Source of the DNA: Atopsyche davidsoni
Taxonomy: Eukaryota > Arthropoda > Insecta > Trichoptera > Hydrobiosidae
Assembly (NCBI GenBank): GCA_022113835.1
Contig: JAILWY010000025.1
Coordinates: 4,712,001-4,776,000, forward strand
DNA length: 64,000 bases
Reading direction: 5' to 3'
The translations under genes and the position numbers were made by a program. The notes under the pieces are model-generated. The model was given only the letters and a program-made list of their open reading frames with translations, made no database searches and was not told the DNA's origin. Below, piece by piece: positions 24,000 to 37,906 of this stretch (position 1 is its first letter; every line of letters starts with the position of its first letter).

Positions 24000-25690
24000 G
24001 TTCACCAGTAATGGCTGTGGCAATGTTCAACGTTTAGTCAATTACGATGTTTGATGCCAGTGTGTGTGAGTTGGGACATTCTTTTTAATATTTGGACGCG
24101 TGATCATAGATCTGATTTATGTCACACGCAAGCAGCAGTACAGTCAGACTCACGTCAAGATCAGGGCGGTTAATTTATGCTTGTTGTTTACGTAAATTTG
24201 TTTTATAAGCCGTATTGTGAACAACAAAAAACATCAACGAAACAAAAGGCGTTTATATATATAAATTTTTTTGAATTCTTAAATCTTTTGTTAATTATTA
24301 CCACCTTACGTAATTTGTAGTTCATTTTTCACTTATTGGATCTTTTGTTTTTATCCAAACAGTGTGGAGTTGAGTAAAGTTATAAAGTCTAAAAATAAGT
24401 CCCTGTTACAAGTTTTTTGAGAAATTTTCTCTGAAACTAGAAAAGTGCTAGATTTATTCATCTGACTGTCTAAAATTATATTTCAGGTACATTGCAAAAT
24501 TGAATCACATACTAAAAAAATTGTTATTCAATGTACGTATTAAATAAATAAGTACGTAAGATAGCTCAGATATTTGTGCACACAAATTCCTAACTTTTAA
24601 GACGACTTCATTTTGGAGCTCAAATCTATTTAACACTTAAACCAATGTAGATAATTTTTAAGATTATTTTACATTTGAAAAATTAAAAAAAAGAAAGAAG
24701 AAAATTAAAATGGATACGGAAGTCGAGACAGTATAGCCTAAATGATATGAGTTAATCACCAAAATCCTCTGAGAGGCATCTGAAGAAAGAAAAATAATTT
24801 TAAGCTCGTTACACGCCACTGTAAAAATATTATCAACATGAAATAAGTTCTGCAACGTAGAAGATTACCTTGATCTCACCGTGACTTGAGCGGGCTTGCA
24901 TCATTACAATAGAACAAATCAGGCCTAGTAATTAGATACTTACGTGTGTTATTTTCCTCAACGTAGTGGCGTATTGTCAACTGCCTGTAATTTATTCTAA
25001 TTCCTTCGTAGTTATTATTCAGCTCCGTAATGATGTATTTATTGGTGTCACGTACCAAGGAGAGATGACAATTGATGTGATTAATCGTCGTGTGTGTTTT
25101 ATGAAACAATGCGACACACGAACTCGCCTAAGTAACGTTCTGCTGCATACAATCTTCTTCGGAATAAAAAAAATAGCAACTGTAGTTAAAATATTTTAAG
25201 TTATCGACTTCCATTTGGAGCAGCTAAGAAATACTTTTTTTTCTCTATTCTTCGAAAAATTATCTTACCGTATTAAAATATTGAATACAACGTAAACCTT
25301 TTTGAGTAAGAAATGTGGATTTATAATACATATTTATAAGTAATCATTGTTGGTATAATTTTAAAATGAATAACGCTTATCTTTTTCATTAAATAATTAT
25401 TTTACTATCAATATTTCAGTATTGTTTTAGGATTCAATAGATTTTTATCTTTATTTTCGTAAATATATTTTTAAAATATGAAATAATTGAAATTATGTTT
25501 CTATGCAAAATTTTTTTTTGATATTTTCAAGTTGCGAAAAAAAGTAAAATAAAGCTTTTGTGATATTTTAAGCGCGTTCTTAGTTATGTAGATATCAGAA
25601 TTACACAACAATTTTACGATTTTTTTAATATCCACAAATAAATAAATAACATCAAGTAAAAAAATAACAAATACGGTGTTTCATGTTACT
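24000..25690. other. AT-rich intronic DNA, no gene seen
   Basis: Short open frames only. A region at 24890-25150 is open on both strands for about 77 codons each but has no domain or codon bias. Confidence 0.45.
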
Positions 25691-25699
25691 AGCAAGCTA

Positions 25700-26030
25700 G
25701 AAATTTATAGCGGCCATTCTGGGAGCTCGGAAAGCTCGAATCGCCTCGTTTCTCCCATGAATGAACGGCGATTTTTTGTTTTGTAGGAAATCCACGGCAA
25801 GCTCCTCCTTCTCCCCCATGCCACCCCCATCCGAGAAGCCTTCGTGCGTCTGAAGCCTTTGATACAACTCGACAACGTAACTAGCTATATTTACGTTACG
25901 TACACGTGACCCGCGGCCTGTCAAGATCCCGAGATATGTCGTATTTTATGTTATATCGTAAATAAGATTAATTTATCGGCCGACCCATTTTTCCTGAAAA
26001 TTGGGGAATATTAATAGGCCTTGCGTGCGG
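25700..26030. promoter_or_regulatory. Candidate cis-regulatory island with PHO/YY1-like site
   Basis: A GC-balanced block holding GCGGCCATTCTGGG (PHO/YY1-like core GCCAT), CGTTACGTACACGTGACC (an E-box CACGTG is inside), and AAGATTAATTTATCGG. Confidence 0.35.
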
Positions 26031-27619
26031 CTTTTCACATTTTTTTTGTAATCTCGATACCAGAATTTGAGTCGATTTTTTAACGCAACTCATAAATGTC
26101 AGGACTTTTTTCTTCGGTGTTTTAATATTTTTAAATATGTCATAATTATTGTAAAAAAAACTTAGATTAGCCGTATTTTAACTGGAATAATAACGATTGA
26201 CGTGATTTATTCGCGAGCAATATGTAAAAGTGATTTAACGTATAGTTATGAAAATTCTGCATAATTTATTCCAATACGTACGATGAAATATGAATGGAAT
26301 AACTAGTTATTTTTGTTTTACGAGCTAAACATGCAGCGAAAGCAATGAATAAAAAAATACGAATAGCAGCTTAAAAATTGACACAAACGACCGAAAAATG
26401 TTTTTTTTTAAAAACAGTTATATAGAATGCGATACATTTGTATGCAAAAAGCGATGCTACATTTTAAAAGAATTCAAAATTATATTTTAATTATATTTAA
26501 CTTATGAATAATAGAATGGTTTTATAAGAAGATAACTATACCGCGTTCATTGCATGCCCTACAATTTCAATTTCTAATCTAATATTATTAAATCTTAGTC
26601 ATCTCTAATACTTTACTCAATACTCTTAATAATAATTCCTATAAATAATTTATCAATAAATTTAATAGACTTTTTTATTAATTAATAGAACAGTGGCCCA
26701 TATTTTATACGCGCTGCATGCCATTAGTAAGTGAAGTTGTAATATAATGTACTGCATTAAAAGACATTGTTTCTATGGGTTTATTTCCATTTTAAGCACC
26801 TCAACTGTTAATCAGCTCTTTGTATTCTATTTGTAACTCACATCACCTTATCATGCGACTAGATAGTGCCAAAGTGACGCTGAGAATGTTCACTTCAATC
26901 ACACGTAGAATATATAGGCAACGCTGTCTTTTTCTCTCAAGGGAAGTGTTTAATAAGCCTATTAAAGCAGGTTTTAGTGCGAAAATGACCTACATATGTG
27001 CAACTCCCAGGTGAGCAGTAATGGCTGTTTAGGCGCACAGGTGGATTCATTACAGGTAAAACCACGCCACGTAGTACTGGACGCACTCCATGCTAATAAC
27101 ATTGTCTCTGAGTGTGTTTTCTGTAATGAACCACGCTCCCTGCTCCATTTAAATGTTTAAATGCATTACAACAAAACCTCCAAGCACCTATGACCTAAAC
27201 TATAATACACGTCCTGCATTATACTTTAATTAAAATATTACATCTAAATCTACCACGGAGAAATTAATTTTTTTTTAATATTAATTGATGATAAATACAA
27301 CTGTTAGTAAAAAAATTATAAAACAGTAGTATTTCATGTTTAAATCAAAAATTCACATTAAAGCCACCAACGAACTGACCAAGTACAAACTTGACATACT
27401 GATTAAAATTACACGATACACGAAATATTTTAAAAACTTATATAACAAAATTGCCAAAGACCAGGCATTGGTTTTGTGTAGTCAGATATTAGAGACATAT
27501 AATTCTCAAAACCAACCTAAAGCAGCGATTCACACGTACAAACAATCCTTTTATTAAACTATGTAGTCGCACTTTATTTAATCAGTAGATATTAGAGTTC
27601 TAACTTTGTTAGAATGTGC

Positions 27620-27930
27620 ATATATTTGTGTCCCCCAAGCGGAGTCCCGCGCGCACTGTGCGGCGGCATTGCTAAGTACCGAGAGCCGCAGCGAGGCGGA
27701 GTTGTATGGGCGCACGCACAGTGGTCACTTCCAGTCTAATTACGTCCAATAATTTAGGTCCGGATCGCGTGTGTAACAATACTAATTCCTCTGGCCAACC
27801 ATTTTGGAGGAGCATTACACCGACGCGAGCGCCATTGTTGCTCCGTGCGGCGGCTCTAATTTTATTGTGATTATTTGCGTGGTCTCATATAAAGGCGGAG
27901 TATTAACTAGAAACTACTTGTAATGTTACT
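27620..27930. promoter_or_regulatory. Candidate cis-regulatory island
   Basis: A GC-rich block with homeodomain-type cores (TCTAATTACG, ACTAATTCC, TCTAATTTTATTG), the Sox-like GCCATTGTTGC and GTGATTATTTGCG. Confidence 0.35.
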
Positions 27931-28499
27931 AATGATTCTTGAATTTGTTGAGCCGAGTTTTTGACGCAACTTACCTCTGCAGTGTGTTTCCAATGCCAGG
28001 CTTTTATAAATTGGCCTTCTACGCGAAGAATGGTATAACCCAAAAAGTGAAAATATTAAATTTAGATATTTGGCTTGAACAAAAAAAAAAAATCATAAAA
28101 TAAAAAACCCTGCCTAAACCTACCTTACATAAATCGTCACCAAATATCTATCAAACAAACACTAAATAAATATAGTTTTTTTTCACCATAATTTTGCGAT
28201 AAATATAAGTATAAACTAATAGTGAGATTAATTGTATACTTGCAGAGTAAAATGCTATGAATATAAATATTGAAAAAATATAAAACGCTTTGATTTCTAA
28301 TTTTATTACATTTCTTCATTTTATATCTACTTCGTTTGAGCAGGTCTTGTTATTTTTTACTAAGCGAATTTTTTTAAATTCACATATGAAAATTGTTCTA
28401 TAAGTTTTCGTGTGTGTTTATCTAATTTATCTAATTTTAATTTATTGCTGTTCAATAATCAATTTTAAAATAAAACTTACTAATGAAATGTACAATTAA

Positions 28500-28680
28500 C
28501 GATCGCTTAGTGTGAGCATTGATAATCTGAGATCCTACAGCCCCAACAGTAAACAGTTGATTCCAATAAAGTAAGATTAAATTCCAGAGGGAACGCCGGG
28601 AGCGAGAGTGGGTCTAAGCCAGATTTATTGGTTATCGATTATTCGGTAACCGAAACAGGGACTTCAAAACCCAGACCTGC
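28500..28680. promoter_or_regulatory. Candidate regulatory block
   Basis: A less AT-rich patch containing GGTTATCGATTATTCGGTAACC, an imperfect palindrome around ATCGAT, plus GGGACTTCAAAACCC. No coding potential was seen. Confidence 0.25.
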
Positions 28681-29962
28681 CAATACAAAAAAAAACAAAT
28701 AAATATTAGAATTGCTTTGCTCTCTGGTGTTATGCAGCGTTTTTCTATCAACAAGGTTTGTGTGTGGAATCCTTGAAGATGGCCCCAGTACCGGCATCAA
28801 AACGTAACACCTAGAAAAAAATGATTCTAATCACAGCTGCAAAAAATGAACGAACACATTGAATAAATAAATGTATTTGCTGATTTTTACTTAATACGTA
28901 TAACTGTTAGTAAAAAATACATGACTTCCATTAATAAATTATTCGATTTTTTCTTATTATATTTTTTAAGCATTTTTTTTCGTGAGATATGTTTGTATAA
29001 TATATTTAATGTTAAAAAATACGCTAGCCATTTTGAACCCTTATAGTTTTTAACATTTAATTTTCGACAACATCATTTTATTCAGCAATTTATTCCAAGC
29101 AATATATTCCGAACTAACAAATCTGACATAATTACATGTTATAAAATAAATTGTTGTACATGCCGGTAAGAATAAAATAATTTACAATTGTAATTTTCCG
29201 TCCCTTACATGACAGCACCTGGTATTGGTTAATCGAGATACACAAAAGCACATTAGAAATGCTTTATGCGATGTGTTTGTACGCCGAGGGGAGGCCGGGG
29301 TGACTTAATGCTGAATTTGTCCTAATGATGACATATTCTCACTCCCCCCAAAAGGGGAAAGTCGACAACACGTAACTATGGGCGATTTGTTACCTTTTAA
29401 GAACGACAAACCTAACCTTTTTTTTATATTGGATTTAAATTAAATTGAAAATCTTGAACAAGTATCGAGAATAAAACAATATTTACTCATAATAAAAATT
29501 TAAAAACTAGTGATGCTTTACACAAAAAAATACTAGAAACTATGTTCAGATCCTATAATGGTTTATGTTTTATTATTTATTTTTATGTACTATGCATACT
29601 AAGTATTTAATTTGCTCTGTGTGGTTGGATTTTTCGTGAGTTGAACGCCATTCAATGAATGATTTATTTGTGTATTTGAACTAATGTGTCATTAGAAATA
29701 TCAATATATTGTTCAACTTGTATACAAGTGTGTATCATATATCATATATTATTTAATATTTTTGTATTATTATTTCTTCTTATGAATTTTTGCTTGCTAC
29801 AACCTGAGTTCGCATTGAATGTTACAGCATAATTCATATCGATATCATGCTGGTATATCTTCTTCGAAATATAATGATTGGTATAATCAGACTAATTCCG
29901 TATCTTCGTATTCAAGGCATATTAAATTTGAATAAATATTGGCTTTGTTGGGGGAGAATCAT

Positions 29963-30001
29963 ATGTAAGGGTAGAAGGCAGTCATATTCTTACCCTTACA
30001 T
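29963..30001. repeat. Inverted repeat (hairpin)
   Basis: ATGTAAGGGTA (29963-29973) and TACCCTTACAT (29991-30001) form a perfect 11-bp stem with a 17-base loop that can be partly zipped by GAA/TTC after a one-base bulge. Confidence 0.6.
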
Positions 30002-31000
30002 TATAATGGGGTATGTTAACATTAAGTAAGGAGGGGTTATGTTACTTTTGCGATTCGTGGAGTATCTTCAGTATAATAATATTTAATTGGAATGAGGTTT
30101 GATTACATACGTTATACATGTATTATTCTTCGTTTGTGTGTTGGAACATTAATACAAAATAATTCATTAATAATAACCTCAAAATATCTTTTTTCCATTT
30201 TATTAATAATAAAACAAAAAATAATAATTTATCTAAATATATTTTGTAGGTTATATTTTTTTTAAACTGAACATTTATGTATATATTGGTTTTTTAAAAG
30301 TAACCGTATATCATCGGCTTACGATCTTAACAAATTTCCAAAGTATTTTTAAACGAGCTTGCTTTGCCCCTGAAGTTGCGGCACGCTTCTGATAGAAGCC
30401 TCTCCCTCGTGTAATACCTGAAGAGATCGCCTCCACATTCAGTATCTCGACAATCACAAAATAACGGCACCGTGGCACACTACTTGAATGTTCCTACTTA
30501 GAAATCTGCTTTGCATAATTGGGCTGAGTAATTGCAGGTGAGGCGAGGAAAACCAAACACGTGTGGGATACCTGTAATGTATAGCGAAACATTAGCTGGC
30601 ATACATTCAGGTGCTTGACATAATCTGAGAATAATCAACAACCAACTCCTCGAGGGCAGTAAAAAATAACCGAGTCTCACACAATCGATCAGTTAGCAGC
30701 AGATTTATAAATTTCGTAAAAAGTTAATAAAAATGATTGTTTTATTTGAACACACTGCGGTTTTTAAATTTTTGTATTTTTTGTTACAGGTAAAGCTAAA
30801 CATGCGGTCACACAGTATTCTGATCTCTCCGCTTTGGTAACATTTATTTTTACTATTAAAACACAATAAGAATGATTCAAACATAAAATATGTACATATA
30901 TATAAATTGCATAAAAGTATTATAGGGCTTGCAATGTCGTTTTCCCTTTATAGACTGCTCATACTGTGAGATAATTGTATGATATAATATATATGTAGAG

Positions 31001-31035
31001 TGTGTATGTGTGTGTGTGTGTGTGTGTGAGTGTGT
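31001..31035. repeat. (TG)n microsatellite
   Basis: An imperfect TG run with single A interruptions. Confidence 0.95.
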
Positions 31036-31154
31036 TATTTTTTTGTGAAAGTGCTTACTTCCCAAAGTAAAATAACTACAAAATAGAGTCATAAACATAT
31101 GCAGTATCTTGTGCAATATATCAAAAAGTCTTGTTCTACACGCGGAGTAGTAAA

Positions 31155-31415
31155 TTTCTCCAGTTGTGTGGGTATTTTCTCAGGGAATAATTAAATCCAC
31201 GAATATAATCTGATATGCACACACGCGGGCAATGGCGGGGCCCGGTTATCTGCCGGGAGCGGCCATCTCAATTATTCTCATAACACAGCAATTTGGACGG
31301 TGGACGGGAGAAGGCTTAACCGTCGATGGACATGTAAACAGCCCGGTAAACGGCGGCGGACACCGGGCATTACTCACCCCCGCGGGTGCCAGCGCCGCAC
31401 AGGGGTGGGAATCGT
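31155..31415. promoter_or_regulatory. Candidate cis-regulatory island with PHO-like and homeodomain sites
   Basis: A GC-rich block. AGCGGCCATCTCAATTATTC combines a PHO/YY1-like GCCATCT (31262-31268) with ATTA cores. CAATGGCGGGG carries the opposite-strand core. GTAAACAGC and GGTAAACGGC are forkhead-like. Open frames on both strands are by-products of GC content. Confidence 0.35.
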
Positions 31416-31493
31416 CAAATAACACATTAAAAATAAAACTAAATTTCATTGGAAAAAATATTTTTTTAAATTAGATAGTTAGTATAGAAGTTA

Positions 31494-31896
31494 GTGTAGA
31501 ACAGTGCTTCTCAAAGTGGTTCCTGGGGTCCTTAGAAAATTAAAATCCCTGAACAACGTAAGGGGGTCCGCGCAAGGTATATGTAGGTAAGGTAATATGA
31601 AATAAAAAAAATGTGACACATTTTTATCAAAATCAAAGTTAAAATAAATAATAAATAAAGTAGAATACATTATTAGCGAATTTAACGTCCTAAGTAAAAT
31701 ATAAATATAGACAGGTGCATAAAATACAAGTAATAACAGGCATCGCGGTGAGTCAGGTAGGTTAATACATCGAGAGTCGATACTTGCACCAACTAGTCTA
31801 TAATATGAATTTATGTAGTTTTTCACCCAGCAAGCAAGTTTTGACTATGAAAGGAGGTCCGTGGGCCAAAAGAGTTTGAGAGCCACTGGTGTAGAA
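31494..31896. mobile_element. Complete hAT-type MITE with 8-bp target-site duplication
   Basis: The element body is 31502-31888 (387 bp). The left end CAGTGCTTCTCAAAGTGG and right end GAGTTTGAGAGCCACTG are inverted repeats (reverse complement of the right: CAGTGGCTCTCAAACTC). The flanks are identical 8-mers, GTGTAGAA, at 31494-31501 and 31889-31896. An 8-bp duplication and CAGTG-type ends are hallmarks of hAT transposons. There is no transposase inside; a 111-codon minus-strand frame across it has no domain. The preserved duplication argues for a fairly young insertion. Confidence 0.9.
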
Positions 31897-32158
31897 GGAC
31901 CCACTACACTATTTTTCTCTTAGAAAACACTGGTGAACACATGAACGCTCAGTGAAATGGTCGCCAACCCCCTCTGAAGAAGCACTTGATGAAGAATGAA
32001 TAGGTTCAATCTATGTTTAATTTTACATAAAATAGAGTCGTTTTTATTTATAGGGAAAAACCATGTACCTAAAAAAATTAATCCTTCTCTACTTTTACAA
32101 TTAGCGACCGATTAGCAATCAGCCAAAAAATCTGTTTTTTTTTTGCTTTACAAGTATA

Positions 32159-32217
32159 CAGCGCAAAAGAGGCCGCTATTAGATGGTTGCGTATCGCGAC
32201 GTGTGTGGAAGGCTTCT
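32159..32217 (+). mobile_element. MITE right-half fragment
   Basis: GCGCAAAAGAGGCCGCTATT leads to a right arm ATCGCGACGTGTGTGGAAGG, the same half-element layout as at 32520. Confidence 0.5.
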
Positions 32218-32519
32218 TCATGTTAAATGTCTGCATATGCTTGAATTATTAATGTCTTCGTACCGCATCCCTCGCTGACTATGGTGGGCTCAATTTTCGA
32301 ATTACAGATGCAAATTGGTAACATTAACCAAACGGGGGCGCTATTAGACGGGCCGGCCAGTGTGGGTAACCCTACCCCGGGCCTGCGCCACCCTGCAGCA
32401 CGTGCGCCCCGCACCCCCGAGCCAGGGTTGTGAAAACACTACTGCTTCTTATCTGAATATCATTTGTTACTATCACAATTATTAAAATCATTAATTAGAC
32501 ACCTAACAGCCTAAGTAAG

Positions 32520-32592
32520 CAACGCAAAAGAGGACGATATTGGCAAGCTACCTGTTGGTTACCAGTTTTGTCGCAACGTGCGTAGTCGGCTT
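32520..32592 (+). mobile_element. MITE right-half fragment
   Basis: AACGCAAAAGAGGACGATAT leads to the right arm TTTTGTCGCAACGTGCGTAG, very close to the right end of the copy at 12736. The left half is absent. Confidence 0.6.
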
Positions 32593-32599
32593 ATATTTT

Positions 32600-35500
32600 G
32601 AGACATGAACTATTTCTTGGAGGTGTCTAGAGGTCTCTTTTGAATATAAATTTAAATTAAATGTAATAATTTTTTTTATTAGTGTCTTTAATGATGCTGT
32701 ATTTCACGACTTATAAATATACGCATCATGATATTATTTATTTGTACCAAGCGAATGCTGTTGGGTTGTCCATAAAACCATGGGTTTTTGAAACGTGTGG
32801 TAACTCCACAGTTAGCCATTGTTCAGGCCTACCTATCTCGGATCTCGACGTCTCATTAATGAATTCATACTTAAGAGGAGCCTGAATTATTAAAATATTA
32901 AAATCATCAAGATTGTAGCGCAACATTTTCTAAGTGAATCGTTGTTTTCTATAAATATAGCGTTAATGATTATAAACCGGGAATAATTTATATTCAAATC
33001 AGCCCGCCTTGGTTTTATATTAATTAGTGAACGTTACATTGCAACATTTTAAATATTATTAAAGTATACTTATATATTACACCCATTGTTTTTAATTACA
33101 TGAGCGCTGCTCTGATATTCTGTTTTAATAATTGAGTACATATTTTTGTAATGCATGGAAAAATTGTACTGCAGGATTGAATGCATATTTTTACACGTAT
33201 TATCCGATTTTTTGGCATGTAAAAGCTATTGAGATTTATATATATCGTACAATAGATTTAAAGTTTATTTATGAAAATCTGGATTTAATAAATGAAACAA
33301 AAATATTTTTTTAAGGTGTTCTTGTTGTTTCATTTGTGAATCAATAACTCAAAAATGTTATTAAAAAAGTCGTTTTGCTTTCATGCTTTTTTTTCCAATA
33401 AAATATACCCTAAAACCATTGCAGTAAAGTTGTAAAGTAAAACAGTAGAACCATGCTTGCCTGCCAATAATGAGGTCACTGGTTCGAAGTTGGGTGGAGC
33501 AAAATAAGTTTTTTCAATTCAGTAAAAATATTTATATATTCTTTCTATCCATAAAAAAATTCTCAGGTGCGTATATATCTATATGCAATAAGTAAATTCT
33601 GTTTATGTAATAAGCAGTTAATAACTGTTATAAACTATTTGCTTAGTTTAATATATTTTACCTGCGGTCTGTCATTATAAGATAAATATTAAACATGCAC
33701 CTTTGCCAAGCACAATTTCATTACTTTTAAACAGATATTAGATATGTATGTAAAATTTATGTCACACAAAATAAACTTTGAATAGAATTTCAAAATAATT
33801 TCATGAAATAACATTTAACATCAATCACCATCACTCCAAGTGTCTTCAATTAATTTTCTAAACAAATATGGCCGCCTATGGCTTGACGCACCCAGCCGCC
33901 ATTTACGTACACATTTTTTGGTTTTTTACATAACCAAGTACATAGGGATATAATTAATTATGTAAATTCAGTATATAAACAGGGAACAACCGTCATTCAA
34001 AATGTCTACCCACGACGGTTCGGAGTGATTTGTATACGACGATTACAATTTATGGCCTATTATTTACTATGAAATGATAGTTTCTTTTGTTTGGTTAGAT
34101 CAAATGACATGTGACATTTAGTTTTGGTCGCTCCGTCTAAGTGAGAACCATTATTTCTGATGTCGTAAAAGACAAATTGACTGTAATTTGACGACGTCAA
34201 ATGAAATCTAGCTGTCAGTTATTATATTTCTGTAATGTCAATTTAATTCCACACAAAAAATTTGAGTTTGTTTTTAGGCGACACTTGAAATGCCGAAAAA
34301 AAATCATGAAAACCATGGTTTATCGGGAACGTGAAAGTAAACTTAAAAGAGTTTGAAATAAATAAAAAATATACAACGCAAATCATGTACGTTAATAATT
34401 GACAATTTAACAATATTAACCGTAAAAAAATTTATAACAACGTATATTTGTCAAAAACAACTCTTAGAACTCTCATGATACAACAATAATAGCTTATTAG
34501 AGAAGTAGGGTAAATTAGCCAGGTATTGTTTTATAATCAAACTTTCAGGTGATTGACAGTCATAGGAGTTACGAATAAATAAAAATCTACTACGAAAGCT
34601 AATAAGAATTAATTGAAATCTTCGCGGGTATATTTTAAGAACAAACAGTTCCTCAACTTCATTAATACAGAGTGCCTGGCGTGTTTTTGTGTTTAACGGT
34701 TTAGATAGAAAGTGGGTACTTAGATACGAAGGTACACTCATTAATCAATAAAGCATATCGTCTCACTCGCACCTCCCTCAAGGCACTCGGACCAGGCTGA
34801 GATGGCTGACAGGGTGAATCAGGGGTGAAGTGGAACACAAACAACCCTTTAGTAATTAGTACACTTTGCTGTACACCTGTAAAATTTTTCTTATTTCAGA
34901 GGTATACTAATATTAGATGTAAAATTTTTAGCACAGAAAACATATACATATCTATAAGCAAATATTTATTTGTCTCAACAAAAGAGGCTGATGATGTTTC
35001 CTATAGAAATTATATGGATATCTTATATTATATAATTGAATACATAGTTCGAGGTAGCGGTGACCATAAAATTTCCATTATTTAATAGTGAAAATATAAA
35101 TGCTTTTTAATTTTTCATTTATATGCGTCAAAATGTATTTGAAATTTTGGGTCTTTGTAACTTTTTCATTTAGTTGACGACCAAATATAATAGTGATTTT
35201 TTTTAACAAATTTCATTCAAAGCTTTAGCCTCCCAGTCCGGCGCTGGGGAGGACTATACTGCCTGATCACGTGACTTGGACTGAAGGGTTGTTTTACAGC
35301 GCTAGGGTTGTTAGAAGTGATTGGCACCCCGAGACAGACTGCTGTTATAAAGGATTCTAACATATATACGTATAAGAAACTTAATTGATTTTTTTGAAAG
35401 ACAATCCTCTTTAATGCGATGAGTAGGTTACATCACGCAAGCTCAAAATAAGGCATTGTTTTTACTTGAATATTATTGGTGAGGGGGTCATAATTATAAA

Positions 35501-35790
35501 AATAAGCACAGTACATGTTTTTTGGATGTAAATTGTGTATTTAAAATTCAGACTTTTTCAGTCAAAATTTAGGCATTGAGTCATTATAAAATATTAGTAA
35601 AATAACACGGTTTTGGTTTTGATTTTAAGAGATACCCATCACCGAAAACCATAAACTTAACTTGACTTATATAAAATTCTTTTTATAAAACTACACGCTC
35701 TAATTAAGGATATTTACTGGATAGACGATAAGAGTATTATTTTATTGTTAGGTAATATTGTATTCCGGATCGCCTGAAGTAATCTGTTCT
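32600..35790. other. AT-rich intronic DNA, no gene seen
   Basis: AT-rich with small patches of mixed composition (33880-33910, 34770-34830, 35228-35330). Apart from a tRNA-like relic near 33.45 kb I see no feature. Confidence 0.45.
33440..33510 (+). repeat. tRNA-like SINE relic
   Basis: GGTCACTGGTTCGAAGTTGG contains a B-box-like GGTTCGAAGTT, preceded by an A-box-like AGTAGAACCATGC about 30 bases upstream. It has the layout of a tRNA-derived SINE but no complete cloverleaf. Confidence 0.35.
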
Positions 35791-35799
35791 TTACAGTCC

Positions 35800-36130
35800 C
35801 CAGTAAAATGAATCCACTTGAGTAATGTCCCGCGCCCGCTGCAGCCATATACAAACAAGCTACACAGCGCGATCTACTTTGCATTCAAACCACACCTCGA
35901 AAAAAAGCACTCAGTAGCCAACGAGAACGCTCTAAATTAATACGGGCCTGGTAATTGATAATGTGCTTTACGATAATAGGCAATTAAGGCGAAGAAAACA
36001 CGCCGGGCCGAGGGAGATGGGCCACTTTGAAATGAGATGGGTAGGCATATAAAAAACGCCGGGTTTTTCGATAAGGAATTTATGAGGGCTTAATGATTTT
36101 GTCGTGTCCTGCTTTATGCATTATGGCGCT
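35800..36130. promoter_or_regulatory. Candidate enhancer with clustered homeodomain sites
   Basis: A GC-balanced block with AAATTAATAC (35934-35943), GTAATTGATAATG (35951 onward), CAATTAAG (35981-35988) and CTTAATGA (36089-36096), separated by GC-rich spacers. The regular TAAT/ATTA cores in non-AT-rich sequence are unlikely to be purely compositional. Confidence 0.4.
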
Positions 36131-37599
36131 CTAACATAATACGGTGCTCTAGTTTTAAAAAAAACTATTGCCTACTGGTGTTATGGTACAACGGCGTAGT
36201 GGCCTGAATGGGTTTTTTACTGTCGTGTCAATATTTAAAATTGTCGATGTTACCATCTCACTGAGCAAGTATTAATGCTGAGTAAGTAAATAATATGTAG
36301 TTTAGTCCCCAGGTCCTTATACACCGCAGATTTATATTCGAAGGAAAAGTCTGCGTACTGCTGCTGCTTAATACCATTATTACATAATCCTTTTTTTAAC
36401 AAAGCTCTGGCGTTCAATCGGATACGTCTTCAGTTGCTGAAACAATATTAGGAGTCCGCGCTTAAATTGACTCGGCAAGGAACTTTCAGAGCACATCCCT
36501 AAGCAATCATTCCAGGTTCACTACTGCATTACTGATTATTTACACACACTCAGGATGCAGAATGGGGGTCATGCACAAGCAACAGAATGGGGAGTGTGGG
36601 GAGAAGTAAAGAGATGCAATAAAAGTTACTATCGCGAAAAATTAATTTTTAATTAAAAAAATCACAACATAAACGCAAATAAATATTTTTTGTCTGTTTT
36701 AAATAAGTAGGTACGCTTTGTCATGTAAATCACTATTTACATATTTTATTATATAATAACTAACAGCAAAAAATGTGAAAACGTATTTTAAATAAAAGTT
36801 AACATATTCATCTTTTGTTGTTGGCAAACGTCAATACAAAATATATTTATATTTAAAAATACAATATTTTTTATTGTGCGTTTTTTGTATTACTGGACCT
36901 TCAAATAAATAATATAACAAGGAAAAATACACCCATATTTGGGCGAATAAATATGATTAACGACATGAAAATACATCTCCATTAGGAAATTGAATTAAAT
37001 ATGCAACTTAAACCAATCGAAGACAGTTCTATAAAATTACTTTTTTTTATTATTAAAGGAATATATTTCTAACTTATTTTATATCAAAACAATATTTTTA
37101 TTTTTATTAATTGAACTTTTTAATTACAAAAAAAAACTATATAATATAAAAAAATAATAAATACACAAGTAAAATTAGGTTTAGCAAAATACTGAAGAAC
37201 AGTACGTTTGATGTCTCTTTTATGCCTGTATTAGTCCAATATTTTATTCTTTTTATTTTTTAACAATATGTAACGAACCTTGAGTTAAACTTAATTATTA
37301 CTTTCTCTTAACATCAATCAATAGGCGTATCAGTTCACGCAGATAAACAATTGTAAGGTAGCACACGAGTCGTGTTCAGTGAAGCATAGCAAAACTGACT
37401 CAAGAAAACTTTTATATAAAATTATTAAATTATTACGTATCTTGAGAAATCTTCACATCCACTTAATATCTGAAGTATGTTGTGTTCTAAGAAATCCACA
37501 TTTCAATTGGTTTTTTTTTTCATGTCAAAAAAATTTATAGCCCATATCATAGTCGTATCAGCACACTTGTTTAAAATGTGCCACATTTCATTTGAGATT

Positions 37600-37860
37600 C
37601 TCCCATAAAAACGCACGTGTCCGAGGCATACGCTCATCTCTCTATTCAGAGTTTTAAAAAAACGCCAAAACTTCCTGCTAAGTCCTTATGCCTCATTAAC
37701 AACACATGCCGTCTCCAGATCAAAGGGAGCACTCCTGCGAGACACCGGTCTGGTTAGGATTGGGATCCTAGGGCGAAGCGTGGTTTCTGTCAAAATATTT
37801 ACTACTGGATATCACCGACACGGATTCCCGAAGGTTAAGTGACGTCACAATCTCGAGTGC
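37600..37860. promoter_or_regulatory. Mixed-composition block with a perfect CRE
   Basis: Contains the palindromic cAMP-response/bZIP site TGACGTCA (37840-37847) and the E-box CACGTG near 37615. No coding potential was seen. Confidence 0.35.
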
Positions 37861-37906
37861 TCTGCCCTGAAGGTTCGATATTTTTCCATTTTTCAGCAAC
37901 GAGAAT

